Shown: positions 23,254 through 33,961 of the stretch, one piece after another | Layout: each line of letters begins with the position of its first letter | Position numbering within the stretch: position 1 is the first letter of the stretch | Assembly (NCBI GenBank): GCA_002270565.1 | Contig: NQMI01000012.1 | Span: 263,921 to 327,920, forward strand | DNA from: Stenocarpella maydis | Lineage: Eukaryota > Ascomycota > Sordariomycetes > Diaporthales > Diaporthaceae | Length of the DNA stretch: 64,000 nt | Reading direction: 5' to 3' | The notes under the pieces: model-generated | Seen by the model: only the letters and a program-made list of their open reading frames with translations | Databases searched by the model: none | Told to the model about the DNA's origin: nothing | Program-made: the position numbers and the translations under genes

Positions 23254-24343
23254 TCACTCCTTGGAATACACCCTTTCCTCCACGCCAATATCCTCATTCC
23301 TATGCCGGCGCTCCCATCAGCCCATGTCATTATTGTCACAAAATAGAAGAAAAGGAGCCGAAAGGAAAGGGGTCCGCCGGATAACGCACCACAACTCGGG
23401 CTTTTCGGCGATGAACGTGTCCATCAGCTCCTTGCAGCGCGCGTCGCCGACGACGACGACCTCGATACCGCGCGAGCGCAGGTAGGCCTCGCCGCCGAGG
23501 AAGTTTGCGTTCTCGCCCACGACGACGCGCGAGATGCCGTAGAGGAGGCAGGCGCCCGTGCACACTGAAGCATTGAGAGTCAGCTTTTAAAGAACTACGG
23601 ATGGAGTTTTATTTAAACATGGCGTGGATCGGGCTACAATAGTGTGGTTATGGTATTTGAGACGTGGGCTTCGGGAGGGAATTTTTAATTTCCAAGCGGG
23701 TTAAAAATGACTCTTAGAAGCTGCTTACTGTCGCACGGCGAGAGGGTCGTGTACATGGTGCTCCCCCGGTATGCCCTCGCGGGCAGGCGGCCTGAGTTGA
23801 AGAGGGCGGACGTCTCGCCCTGTTTGTTTTTGTATTTGTTAGGGGTGGGTGGTTGACTGGGTGTTTGTTTGCCAATGCGAGACTTTTTGGGGGGGGGTGT
23901 CACATTGCCCGCTGACTTACATGATGGACTGTAATTTAGTTAGTACATTAGTTCTATACCCTTACTTGCGGGATAACGGAATAGGGGCGTCTCAATATAG
24001 ATGCAGAATTGTCGTGAGCGGTTCACGGGCAGTCTCTCCCAGGGGATAAAATTTTAGGCAGGATATAGTACTTACTGGCCGAGCCCAGTTGGACTCTCTG
24101 GTTGTGACCGCGCCCTAACAGCTTGCCATCCTTTGATACCAATGCGGCGCCGATCTTTACGTTGATTCAAAGTCAGTCAGGAGCATGCTTCTCAGTAGGC
24201 TCGTGAGTATTTCGCTTTCCCACCAGACGAATGTCAAGAAGGGAGAGTGCGAGATGCTGGCCACAACTCACCGGGATTCCACCTTCCGAGTAGGACTGCT
24301 TGGCCTCCTCGAATGCCATGTCCATGCCCTTGGAGTCGTCCAT
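23254..24343 (-). CDS. FCY1: Cytosine deaminase (yeast Fcy1 type), with an 8-nt microexon
   Basis: Converts cytosine to uracil in pyrimidine salvage; cytosolic and zinc-dependent. Six exons give 156 residues: 24343-24272, 24154-24076, 23928-23921, 23819-23729, 23564-23390 and 23299-23254. The protein starts MDDSKGMDMAFEEAK. The active site HGE is at 53-55 and PCDMC carries Cys82 and Cys85; it continues RVVVGENANF and ends ELWNEDIGVEERVYSKE. The zinc ligand His53 comes from an 8-nt exon (TCCATCAT) that has a TACTAAC branch site and CAG acceptor upstream and a GTAAGT donor downstream. Skipping it would shift the frame and remove the ligand. Length and motif spacing match the family (yeast enzyme about 158 residues). 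The last intron uses a GTGCGT donor. The exon phases sum exactly. Confidence 0.9.
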
Positions 24344-24975
24344 TGTTGGCGATGACGTTTGGTCAAAACAATTTCGGGTGATGTCAGGCGGTTGCAAATG
24401 TTGAAATTTCCATGTAAAGGACTCTGTCGACGTCGTGGAAGCCCCTCTCGAGTGCGTCCCCACCATTGCCCGATGTTATCGTTCAGGTGCTGATAAGAGA
24501 GGCGGATGGCCGTGTTTTTACGTGATGAGCAGGTCAAGGAACAACCCATTTCCTTCTTGATCTCTTTTTTTTGGGGGGGGACTTTCAATATAACTAGGAA
24601 ACTTTTGCTGTCTCTTCTCGTACACCGCATACGAGTTTGGGCGGCATCATCGTCGATGCCGGTACATTCCCTTCAAATGTTACTTCAACAACTCAACAAC
24701 TGAGTCTGTATGGCCTAGATGCACAGAATAATGTATGGCGGGTCAGTCACTGTACACATAATGTTCTGTGATGAGATGCTTTCTATCATTATATGACTGA
24801 CTTCGTCAATACATGTGCTAAGCTGATCCTTTTCTACACATGCCAATTTGGTACCTTCAGACCTCTGGTTTCCCTGCGATTCCTATTACGTGACAATGAA
24901 ATCGCCCGGTGCCTGAGAGGAACAAGACACCGAGATGCAATGGGAGGTGGCCACACCATCTAGGAGGTGACCAGT
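24344..24975. other. Intergenic region upstream of cytosine deaminase
   Basis: Promoter side of FCY1 and 3' flank of the bZIP gene. A short T/G-rich run lies near 24565-24580. No gene was seen. Confidence 0.5.
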
Positions 24976-26441
24976 TCACCGTAGATCAGTGCTAATCCTC
25001 TCGTTCCGCATCATGTGCCACCACCTCGCCGCCCTCCACATCTCATCCTCCCACCCGCCAGCCAAGAAGTGATACTTCCTGAGGAACCACGGCTTCGGTT
25101 CCCAGCTCCTCATGTCCCACGGCCTGCACGCCCCCGTACCGCGGTCGTTCCCCTGCGAGCCCCAGACGACCATACCCTCCCGGTTGCAGATGTCATAGCA
25201 CAGCTCGTCCTCGTCGAGCAGGGGCGGGTTCCGGGCGATGGCCCTCAGCGCCCTCTCCCGGAATGAGGGGAAGGGTATTACGTCGAGGTAGACGTGGTGC
25301 TCGACGGTGATCTGGGCGTCGACGGGCTGCAGGTCCCTAAAATTTAAACTATAAATATTTAAATTCAAACTAAGGGATACATTGTAAGGTCTTACCGGGG
25401 CGCGCCGGAGAACCTGGACCGGATGTCGTCGAGCCGCGCCGATCCCTTGCTTGCGGCCAAGTCCCGGTTGAAGGGGCTGCCGGCCTCGTCGGCGAAGATG
25501 GCCTGAGGCCCGTTGGCGACGCCGATGGCGAGAGCGTTGTCCATGACCGCCGCGAAGAGGCCGCTTTGCTGCACGTAGATGACCTGTCTGACGTCCGGGA
25601 GCTGCAGGTTCATCAGCTTCTGCATGAACTCGCCGAGGCTATCCTCCCTGGTCAGAGATGCGGTGGTGGCTGCTGATCTCATCGATGGCACCAGGGTTGT
25701 TGAATCTCTCGAAGATGCTGGCGCTGACGCAGTCTTCGGAGCAACTCCCTTGCCCTTGATGTTATCCTGGGGCCTCGAAGGGCCGAGGAGATAGGTGGAT
25801 TGCTGCTGCCCGGGAGTGCTGAAGAATATTTGGTCTGGGCTTAGTATCGATGCTGTCGGGGACTGTCTCGCATGTGGTCGCCGTATGAGTTCTGGAATCT
25901 CTGCATTATAAAAGCTCTGGTCTGTACCATGGCCTCCAAATGAGGGACTCGCAGCTATATTCGGCAGGTCTTGATACAGCTGTGTTTTCCCAGAAGCACC
26001 ATCTTGGTGTCCTACAAAGTCCCACGTGGACTCATTGCCCGGCAGCGACCACGATATGTCGAAGTATGCGCCATATAGAGCCGGGAGCTCCAAGGCGCCG
26101 ACACCTTCATTTGGGGGGTCCGAGGAAGATGGCTGTAGATCTCCCAGTTGAGACAAATCTGGGTCCGTGGAAGCGCTCTCATGTGACGACCCTGGAAGTG
26201 CTTGATCATCCTTCTCGAGGAGACGGTCCAGCAAGGCCAGCCTCTGCTTCCTCCGTTCTCCTATGGTGTAACGGTCAGTCCCTTGCCAGGCTTGACTGAT
26301 TTGAGGAGAGATTCAAGAAGACAGACTGTAGATGCGAGATGCATTCCTGTTCTGCTCTTTTCTGGCGTCACTGTTCCTTTTGGTCACACGCGGTGCTGGC
26401 CGGGACTCATCGATACCCTCTGTAGTTGTGGCTGGCCCCAT
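24976..26441 (-). CDS. bZIP transcription factor with DUF3425-like C-terminus
   Basis: Exons 26441-26327, 26260-25396 and 25336-24976 give 446 residues. Exon 1 starts MGPATTTEGIDESRPAP and carries the basic region KRNSDARKEQNRNASRIY. Splicing in phase 1 adds RERRKQRLALLDRLLEKDD, completing a fungal bZIP basic region and a short zipper (~20-58). The middle is Ser/Pro/Gln-rich. The C-terminal 150 residues have the DUF3425 pattern: IPFPSFRERALRAIAR, DELCYDI, VVWGSQG, PWDMRSWEPKPWFLRKY, GGW and WWHMMRNE. Proteins of this class are nuclear regulators, often of stress or secondary metabolism, but no target is evident from the neighbours. The first donor (GTCTGT) is weak but gives the expected residues. 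The second intron (25337-25395) is AT-rich with a GTAAGA donor. Confidence 0.82.
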
Positions 26442-28186
26442 TGAGTGTAAGCGTCCTTGTAGATGGCGACGGACTACAAGTACTGTAGTTATGCATACTT
26501 TTGCCCCGGAGTCGATGGTAAAGCTGCAAGATCTTGACCAGGTCAATGGAGCAGCCACGCAAACGGGAGTCAGATCATGACAGGCGTACCCTTTTGTGGC
26601 GCATTGGAAGGAAGGCATGCAGTTGGTGAGACGGATGTAAGCAGCAGATTAGGCGGAGCAAATGGTTAAGTCCGACGGAGCGGATTCACCGATTGCTGTA
26701 CCACACAGTAAACAAAGAGGCATGGACAAACTCCAATGCTGAAGGTGTCGCTCTCTTGGAGAATGATTGATTCAATTGCATGCACCTTGTCGAGAGTGGA
26801 TCCCGGCTTGGTCAAGACTTCCGAGGTGGCAGTACACGCGAATTCAGCCTTCATGGATGCCCAGTGACTCTGTGCATACATAGTCACTGCCACCAAGCAG
26901 GTAAGTATTCTTCTGTCTCTTTTGTGTTGTGTGAATAAACGTGGTGGTGTTACAGGCAGGTTGTATGCAGCTGTTTGCGTCATAGGGTCAGGCTGGCCGG
27001 CCGGCGTTGGCTCTTGCCAGGAAGAGAAACTTACAGGCCTGCCAGCCTGCCTGGCCTGGTCCCCTGATCTGGAACCAAGGGATTAGTGGATCCAGGGTCC
27101 TAGCTTCCAAGGTGTGTTCAAATGTTGCCACTGCGCAGATACGTGAGACGGAGGTACCCGGATACCAAGGGTGGTCTTTGCATACCTAGATATGTGTGGG
27201 TACGGAGCACATAGTACTTCCACATACGACATGTGACTGGGGACGGAACACGATCTTTCCAGGTGCCCTAGTGTCAGCCTGGAGCTTACCTTGTTCGTGG
27301 GTGAGGCGTGCAAAATGTCAGATTGTAAGCAGCCACCTCAATGGAAGGTTCAGGACTGCTGCCAGCTGGGGGAGACTTTGGGATGCACTAGGTCTCGCAA
27401 GTAGGTACCAGGTACGGTGTTCTGCTGTCTTCCCCGAAGACTGCGGGGCATCCCTGTCTGTTAGCAAGTGACCAACGCTATTTTCGGGTTGGCCACTTCT
27501 GCCCCCAATCCAATGCCGGGGGCACAGGTCCCGAACTAAGAGATCGAGCAGCTTCTACGCTCTTCCATAGAATGGATTTTCGATGGTCGGGCTGACAATC
27601 CGGTTGGTCCTGCGGCCTGCCTGCCTCTGCAGTGCTGCTCCCGGTTCTCCATCTCAGCCTCCTCCTGCCGTTGCCGTGCTGCGATTCTGTGTGCCGAGCG
27701 CAAGCTAAATTCATTTCACCGTCGCTGCAGCCGTTTCGTCAGTCGTCTCGTCTGCTGCCCGACCAGCTGCTACCGACTCGACTCTTTCTCTTTTTCTTCC
27801 CCTGCGCAACACCACCGGCAAGTCAGTCTTTCCTGGCCTTCATTCCCCTCGTCATCTCCGACCCTGATCTACCAGACTCCTACTCTTGATACCCCCTTCT
27901 CTGCGTTCCTGGCCTTGTTTCGCAAGCCCGGTCACCATCCATCCGCTTCTGCGGCAACCCGCCAGCCCGACCAGGCCCTCGTCCCTTTCTGTACGTCCCA
28001 TCGACCGCCGTCTACTCCTGCATGACGAGCATCGACCGTTGTTGTGTCTTCCCTGCTTGATACTTCTTTGGCACTGTGCAAATCTGGGCTAACCATCTGT
28101 TGGATTCACAGCCGTCATCGAGCGAGAAATCTTTCCCGACTCCCAACAGATACCCCCACATTTCCGTCCTATCCTAAACCGACACC
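26442..28186 (+). other. Divergent intergenic region and YDJ1 leader
   Basis: Separates the bZIP start from the YDJ1 start. The last ~550 bases are C/T-rich on the plus strand, typical of a leader of a highly expressed fungal gene. No perfect heat-shock element array was found by eye. No gene was recognised. Confidence 0.45.
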
Positions 28187-29651
28187 ATGGTCCGGGAGAC
28201 TACCTTCTACGACCAGCTCGGGGTAAGTTGAATACATGCGAAACTCACCCCTATCTTACTACTATTGTTGATATCGGAGGGCGCAGTACTGACAAAACCC
28301 TCAGGTCAAACCCACCGCCACTGAGGCCGAGCTCAAGAAAGCCTACAAGGTCAACGCGCTGAAGTACCACCCTGGTACGTGACACCCCCCTTCGCTCACA
28401 ACCACATCTTCGGTCCCACCATCCTAACCACTGAACAGACAAGAACGCCCACAACCCAGCTGCCGAGGAGAAGTTCAAGGAGATTTCCCACGCCTACGAG
28501 GTCCTGTCGGACCCCCAGAAGCGCCAGATCTATGACCAATATGGTGAGGCTGGCCTCGAGGGCGGCGCAGGCGGCGGCGGCGGAATGGCTGCCGAGGACC
28601 TGTTCGCCCAGTTCTTCGGCGGCGGCGGTGGTTTTGGCGGCGGCCTGGGAGGAATGTTCGGCGGCGGCGGTGCGCCCAACCGCGGCCCACCCAAGGCCCG
28701 CACAATTCACCACACTCACAAGGTCTCCCTCGAGGACATCTACCGCGGCAAGGTCTCCAAGCTCGCTCTCCAGCGCTCCATCATCTGCCCCAAGTGCGAG
28801 GGCCGAGGAGGCAAGGAGGGCGCTGTCCGCAAGTGCACCGGCTGTGACGGCCACGGTATGAAGACCATGATGCGACAGATGGGCCCCATGATTCAGCGTT
28901 TCCAGACCGCCTGCCCCGACTGCAACGGTGAGGGCGAGATCATCAAGGACAAGGACCGATGCAAACAGTGCAACGGCAAGAAGACGGTTGTCGACAGGAA
29001 GGTCCTGCACGTCAACGTCGACCGTGGCGTAAAGAGTGGTGCACGCGTCGAGTTCCGAGGCGAGGGTGACCAGGCGCCGGGCATCTTGGCCGGTGACGTC
29101 GTCTTCGAGATCGAGCAGAAACCTCACCCTCGTTTCACCCGGCGGGATGATGACCTGCTTTACAACTGCGAGATCGAGCTGGTGACCGCGCTGGCTGGAG
29201 GCACGATCTACATCGAGCATCTGGATGACAGGTGGCTGAGCGTCGACATCCTGCCTGGCGAGGCCATTGCACCAAGTAAGTGCTCGCACGAGTGTTTGGA
29301 CCGAAGAACAGGATGCTGACCAACTTCGTAGATGCTGTCAAGATGCTCCGGGGCCAGGGTATGCCATCATACCGCCACCACGACTACGGAAACATGTACA
29401 TCCAGTTCAGCGTCAAGTTCCCTGAGAAGGGATGGACCTCCGACGAAGCTGCCTTCGATCAGCTCCGCAAGATTCTTCCCGCGCCGGCTCTCCAGAACGT
29501 CCCGCCTGCTGAGGCCATGACCGAGCCAGCCGACCTGGAGGACCCTGACACCAACGCCGGAGCCAGAGCCTTTGGCGGTGGCGAGGGCATGGATGAGGAC
29601 GACGAGGACGGTCACCCACAAGCTGAGCGCGTCCAGTGCGCATCCCAGTAA
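28187..29651 (+). CDS. YDJ1: Class A (type I) DnaJ/Hsp40 co-chaperone, farnesylated
   Basis: Stimulates Hsp70 ATPase and delivers clients in the cytosol. Exons 28187-28222, 28305-28374, 28439-29275 and 29332-29651 give 420 residues. Parts: a J domain (1-~65) with HPD at 34-36; a Gly/Phe-rich linker (~80-115); a cysteine-rich zinc domain with four CxxCxG modules ([32 protein letters not shown]); a C-terminal substrate domain (QQR-like [11 protein letters not shown]); and an acidic tail ending CASQ, a CaaX farnesylation signal as in yeast Ydj1. The second intron interrupts the Asp36 codon of HPD after its first base. Codon use is strongly C-ended, as expected for high expression. Confidence 0.96.
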
Positions 29652-30209
29652 ACGATGGCGAATGGTTCGGACGACACGGACACACATAGTTCTGTTCTTC
29701 TCGGCCTAAATGGCTAGGACAGCACCCATGTTCTGGGGCTTGGATGCGAACGACGGTAGCGCATCTCTTAAGGGTCTCTCTTTGCTGGAGACCATCTTGG
29801 GTGAGACAAAGAGGCTTGCGAGTAGACGGCGATTACCGACCATGTTACTTACTGCCCTTGTGGCTGGTTACTTGCCTCTTCTACTTGCGTACTGGAAGAG
29901 AGCGCATTGGTTGGTCTGTCGCGCCTCGAGAGAGACCATTGGAAGGAGTTGATACACACATCGGGTATGGCTTACCAGGTGGACGTAATGAGGAATGCTG
30001 AGGGAGGGTAGATTACACTGTCCGTGTTCTGTCTTTTCCTTGGTTACGTCGTGATGAAGCAAATCGTGGGCGTTAGAGGGGCATAGACAGGCATTTGGAA
30101 GCTGATCAGCTCCCCGTGAACTCCGTGTTAGGTTTTTACTTTTTGCAATTGATGGTTTGCTTTGAGAGAGGAGTGGTCTTGGCTGTTTGGATTCCGATGC
30201 AGGTGCATG
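29652..30209. other. Convergent 3' region
   Basis: Lies between the 3' ends of YDJ1 and TRM82. Only short frames are present and no RNA gene was seen. Confidence 0.5.
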
Positions 30210-31987
30210 CTACTCTCCTTCTGTTGGACCCTCTTCACAGTCTGTCTTGCGCAGATTTTCAGCGTTGAACAGCAAAGTTTGCGCCTCATCTTCCGCAACA
30301 TCTGTTTCGTGCACGCCTAGGTCCGGGACAGGACCAACCAGACCATCAGTGACCTTGTACTCCTCTCTTACATGTTCGATCTTGAGCAAAGACTTGCCCA
30401 AATCGTACTCTTCACCTTCTGTCTTGGCAGGCTCAACCGCAGCCACCAACCTGGCACCATCGACGACTTCGACCCCTAGTGGGTTGCCGGGGAGGTTGAT
30501 TGTGTGCACGTAGTCCAGAGTGCCGGTTGTCCCCAGCGAAAACAGGAATATCGCAGGCACGCTGTACTAGTTAGTTAATTTTGCCCTTTTTGTTCATGAC
30601 TCTAGAATCACACATATGGGAGATGGCACATACCGCTCACAGATTACCAGAACGGTCGCACCGTGGTCCGCCCCCTCGGCCGGCCTCCCCTTCCAATGCG
30701 ACAGCCCCGTCACGGCGACCTTGCTCGCTCCAGGGACCACCCCCTTGACAGCACCCAGCAGCGGCGCCTTGGCAAGAAGCTTACCGTCCGCCCAGCTCCA
30801 GACGTACAGGTCCGGGTCGCCCCCACCGCTTACCAGCAGGTGGCCCAGCTCGCCGTCCTGTGGGACGCACAGGCGGTTGACGAACTCGCCGTGGCCCATG
30901 CAGAACGCCTCGGTGACGTGCGCCTGCTCCGCGGTGCCCCTGCTGACGCGGATGTGCTCGTCGCGGTCCGCCGTGATGATGTAGGGCCGCCGCCGCGCGT
31001 CGTGGGCCAGCGCCACCGCTGTCAGCAGCGAGACATGTCCCAGCAGGAGGGTGCGCTCAAATGGGGGCACCTCGGCCTTTTGTGCGCCGCGCCGGGCCTT
31101 GCCGCTCTGGGCGGTGATCTTCTGGTCCAGCAGGGCCTGGCGGTTGCGCTTCGTGTGCACCGTCAGCTCGTTGGCCTGCGACCTGAAGGGCCTGTCCTCT
31201 GGGGGTGCCGGGCTCGGGGATGCGGCCGCGGGGGAGTCCTCCTTGAGCTGCTGGGAGTCCTGGGACGGGACCAGGGGTAGCGAGTAGACGTCCCCGAACT
31301 TGTCGGCGGACAAGATGGCTTGGTTGTGGGGAGTAATCACGAGGGAGCATGGGCGCTTGGGCATGATCCTACGAGCGTGTGAGTTATCGTGTTTCCCTTA
31401 CACTTGCGGGCGTGCTTATGTGGTCTGGAAGCTACGTACCTACGGCCGAGCTGCTTTAGGTTCCCGGCGCCATCGTGCTCGAAGGTCCATATGGACTTGC
31501 ACTGGGTGACGGCGACGAGGTGCTTTCCATCGGCCGTAGCAGTCAGGGTGATGACCATGGGCCGCTCTGACGGCTGCGACCTGGGCCCAGGGCGGGGAAC
31601 GGCGACCCTACCTCTCTTCCCGTTGGCTGTCTCCTTGCTCTGCTCCCCTTGCTTCTCCTTGTTGTCCTGTCCGGCCTGCTCACTCCCCGACGAGGGCGCA
31701 CCCGCCTGCTTCCCGTCTTCTCGAGCGACCGAGGTGGCAGAATCGAGCCTTGCACGCTTTGCAGGAGGGCCTTCCAGGCCATCTTGAGAGGGTGCGGGCG
31801 TTGACTCCTCGGACACACTGATGACCAGGCGATCCTCTGGTTTGAGGAAGCCAGCCTTCTTCTCCAATGGGTATTTCCAGCTCGAGATGTGAGAGCCGTC
31901 TGTGAGTTTGAATGAGTGCAGGTTTCCGCCCCTGGCAGCGAACAGGACGTCGCCACAGACATGCACACTGTGGAATGGCAGCTTCAT
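30210..31987 (-). CDS. TRM82: tRNA m7G46 methyltransferase WD40 subunit Trm82
   Basis: Non-catalytic partner of Trm8, which makes 7-methylguanosine at position 46 of tRNAs. Exons 31987-31440, 31368-30634 and 30561-30210 give 544 residues. The protein begins MKLPFHSVHVCGDVLFAARG and is built of WD40-like blades. Characteristic segments are RIMPKRPCSLVITPHNQ, KFGDVYSLPL, LLGHVSLLTAVAL, YIITADRDEHIRVS, GHGEFVNRL and LLVSGGGDPDLYVWSWADG. Two low-complexity inserts (around 62-130 and ~215-270) make it longer than yeast Trm82. The second donor GTATGT and an upstream CTAAC branch are clear. It faces RPP0 across a 415-bp shared promoter. Confidence 0.93.
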
Positions 31988-32402
31988 CTTGAGCTAAATT
32001 TGCTCACAGATCCGCAAGCTGCTCCTCTCCGCGAAGCTGGAGAACCTTGGTTCACTCACAAGTGATAAAATTGCCGGATCTGAGCATGCGCCAACTGTTG
32101 GTTGGCTGTGAGTGTATTCTATATGTATGGGCCCGTTCAGAAAAGCCCAGGCTGCCTTATCGATAAAACATTTTTGGGCATCAGCCACAATTCCTGCACG
32201 GCCACACTTTCCTAGCGCCCCACCTCGAAAATCACAACTGCTGCAACAAAATCAAAATCGGCCGGCCGCTGTCTGAGCTTTCACCTTATCACCTACAGAC
32301 ACACGTCAAGTCAATCTCGACGACTCTATCAACCCCAATTCCTCAACCCCGTTCAATTTGCCCTTAAACTCCTATCTTCAAGCTTCGACAGCAAAAGAAG
32401 AA
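31988..32402. promoter_or_regulatory. Shared divergent promoter of TRM82 and RPP0
   Basis: 415 bases between two divergent start codons. Visible elements are a GGCCGGCC palindrome near 32261-32268 and a CA/TC-rich stretch (32290-32400) that probably contains the RPP0 transcript start. No obvious TATA box lies at the expected distance. Co-regulation is an inference from the arrangement. Confidence 0.5.
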
Positions 32403-33416
32403 ATGGGGGGCAAATCCGCAAACAAGGCCGGCTACTTCGACAAGCTCAAGGGCTTGCTCGAGGAGTACAAGTCCATCTTCATCGTCGGCGTCGACAATGT
32501 TTCTTCTCAGCAGATGCACGAGATCCGTCACGCCCTCCGTGGCCAGGCTGTCGTCCTGATGGGCAAGAACACCATGGTGAGTGATGCCATGCCATGCCGT
32601 GCAATAAATCCCACCAAACAAATCGCTAATGCCGCTCGACTGGCTTAGGTTCGCCGTGCCCTCAAGACCTTCATCCCCGACTCGCCCGAGTACGAGCGTC
32701 TCCTGCCCTTCGTCAAGGGCAACGTCGGTTTCGTCTTCACCAACAGCGACCTGAAGACCATCCGTGACAAGATCCTGGACAACAAGGTCGCCGCCCCTGC
32801 CCGTGCCGGTGCCCTCGCCCCCGCCGATGTGTGGGTCCCCGCTGGCAACACCGGCATGGAGCCTGGCAAGACCTCCTTCTTCCAGGCTCTCGGTGTCCCG
32901 ACCAAGATCGCCCGTGGTACCATTGAAATCACGGCCGACCTGAAGCTCGTCGAGGCCGGTAACAAGGTCGGTCCTTCCGAGGCCACCCTGCTCAACCTGC
33001 TCAACATCTCCCCCTTCACCTACGGTCTGGGCATCGAGCAGGTCTACGACCAGGGCAATACCTTCCCCCCCGAGGTTCTGGACGTCGGCGAGGAGCAGCT
33101 CCTGAAGTCCTTCAGCAGCGCCATCTCCACCATTGCCTCCGTCTCCCTGGCCATCGGCTACCCCACCCTGCCCTCCGTTGTCCACTCTTTCGTCAACGGC
33201 TACAAGAACGTCATCTCTGTCGCCCTCGGCACCGATTTCTCCTGGCCCGAGATTGACGAGCTCAAGGACCGCATCGCCAACCCCGAGGCTTACGCCGCTG
33301 CCGCACCGGCTGCCGGCGCTGCCGACTCTGGCGCCGCCGCTCCCGCCGCTGAGGAGAAGAAGGAGGAGGAAGAGGAGGAGGAGGATGACGACATGGGCTT
33401 CGGTCTCTTCGACTAA
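32403..33416 (+). CDS. RPP0: 60S ribosomal stalk protein P0
   Basis: Core protein of the large-subunit stalk. It binds 28S rRNA and recruits P1/P2 and elongation factors. Exons 32403-32576 and 32649-33416 give 313 residues. It starts [19 protein letters not shown], has the rRNA-binding uL10 fold (residues 1-~190), and ends in an Ala-rich hinge plus the acidic [13 protein letters not shown] tail shared by P-proteins. The intron (32577-32648) has a GTGAGT donor. Codon use is heavily C-ended, consistent with very high expression. Confidence 0.97.
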
Positions 33417-33961
33417 GCGGTGTGTCTTCGCGCCCCACGACATGTTGATGACACGTACGATCGATGAAACTCCGGCCTCTCATGATACGGGGCCGACTTC
33501 AACCGGTTCTTTGCGGAAAATGTGAAAACGGGTAAATTGGTTCGTCGGAATAAGGGCCGTATTATGGGATAATACCCTTTTGATAGCGAACAACTACGGA
33601 TCATTTGCTCCCAACCCTGTGGTTCACCGGACTGCACCGTGACAGGCATTGCGTGTCGTTTCGCCTTGTCGGCCTGAATGGTAAGCCCAAACTTTTCTGT
33701 TTTCTCCAAGCGAAGGCGTGTCGAAGATTAAAAAACAACGATTCAAGAGCTTTTTAACCCTGAATTTTTCTGATGACCTCATCACCACCCAATGAGACAC
33801 CTCCAAGTTTTGGTCCTTTTTATTTTGTACAGATATCTACTTGTTTACACAGTGGGGTATCTATGCTAACTTGATCAAAGGTGTGCAGATGGTGTTTTAC
33901 GTGCCCAAACTCGTATTTGATGTGGAAGGGTCCACATGAAACCTGAAGAGTGCGCCCATGC
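33417..33961. other. Convergent 3' region
   Basis: Lies between the 3' ends of RPP0 and MSH1. AT content rises around 33720-33850. No gene was seen. Confidence 0.5.

Noticed and set aside
32364..33443. 359-codon minus-strand frame
   Set aside because: Antisense shadow of RPP0, produced by strongly C-ended codons.
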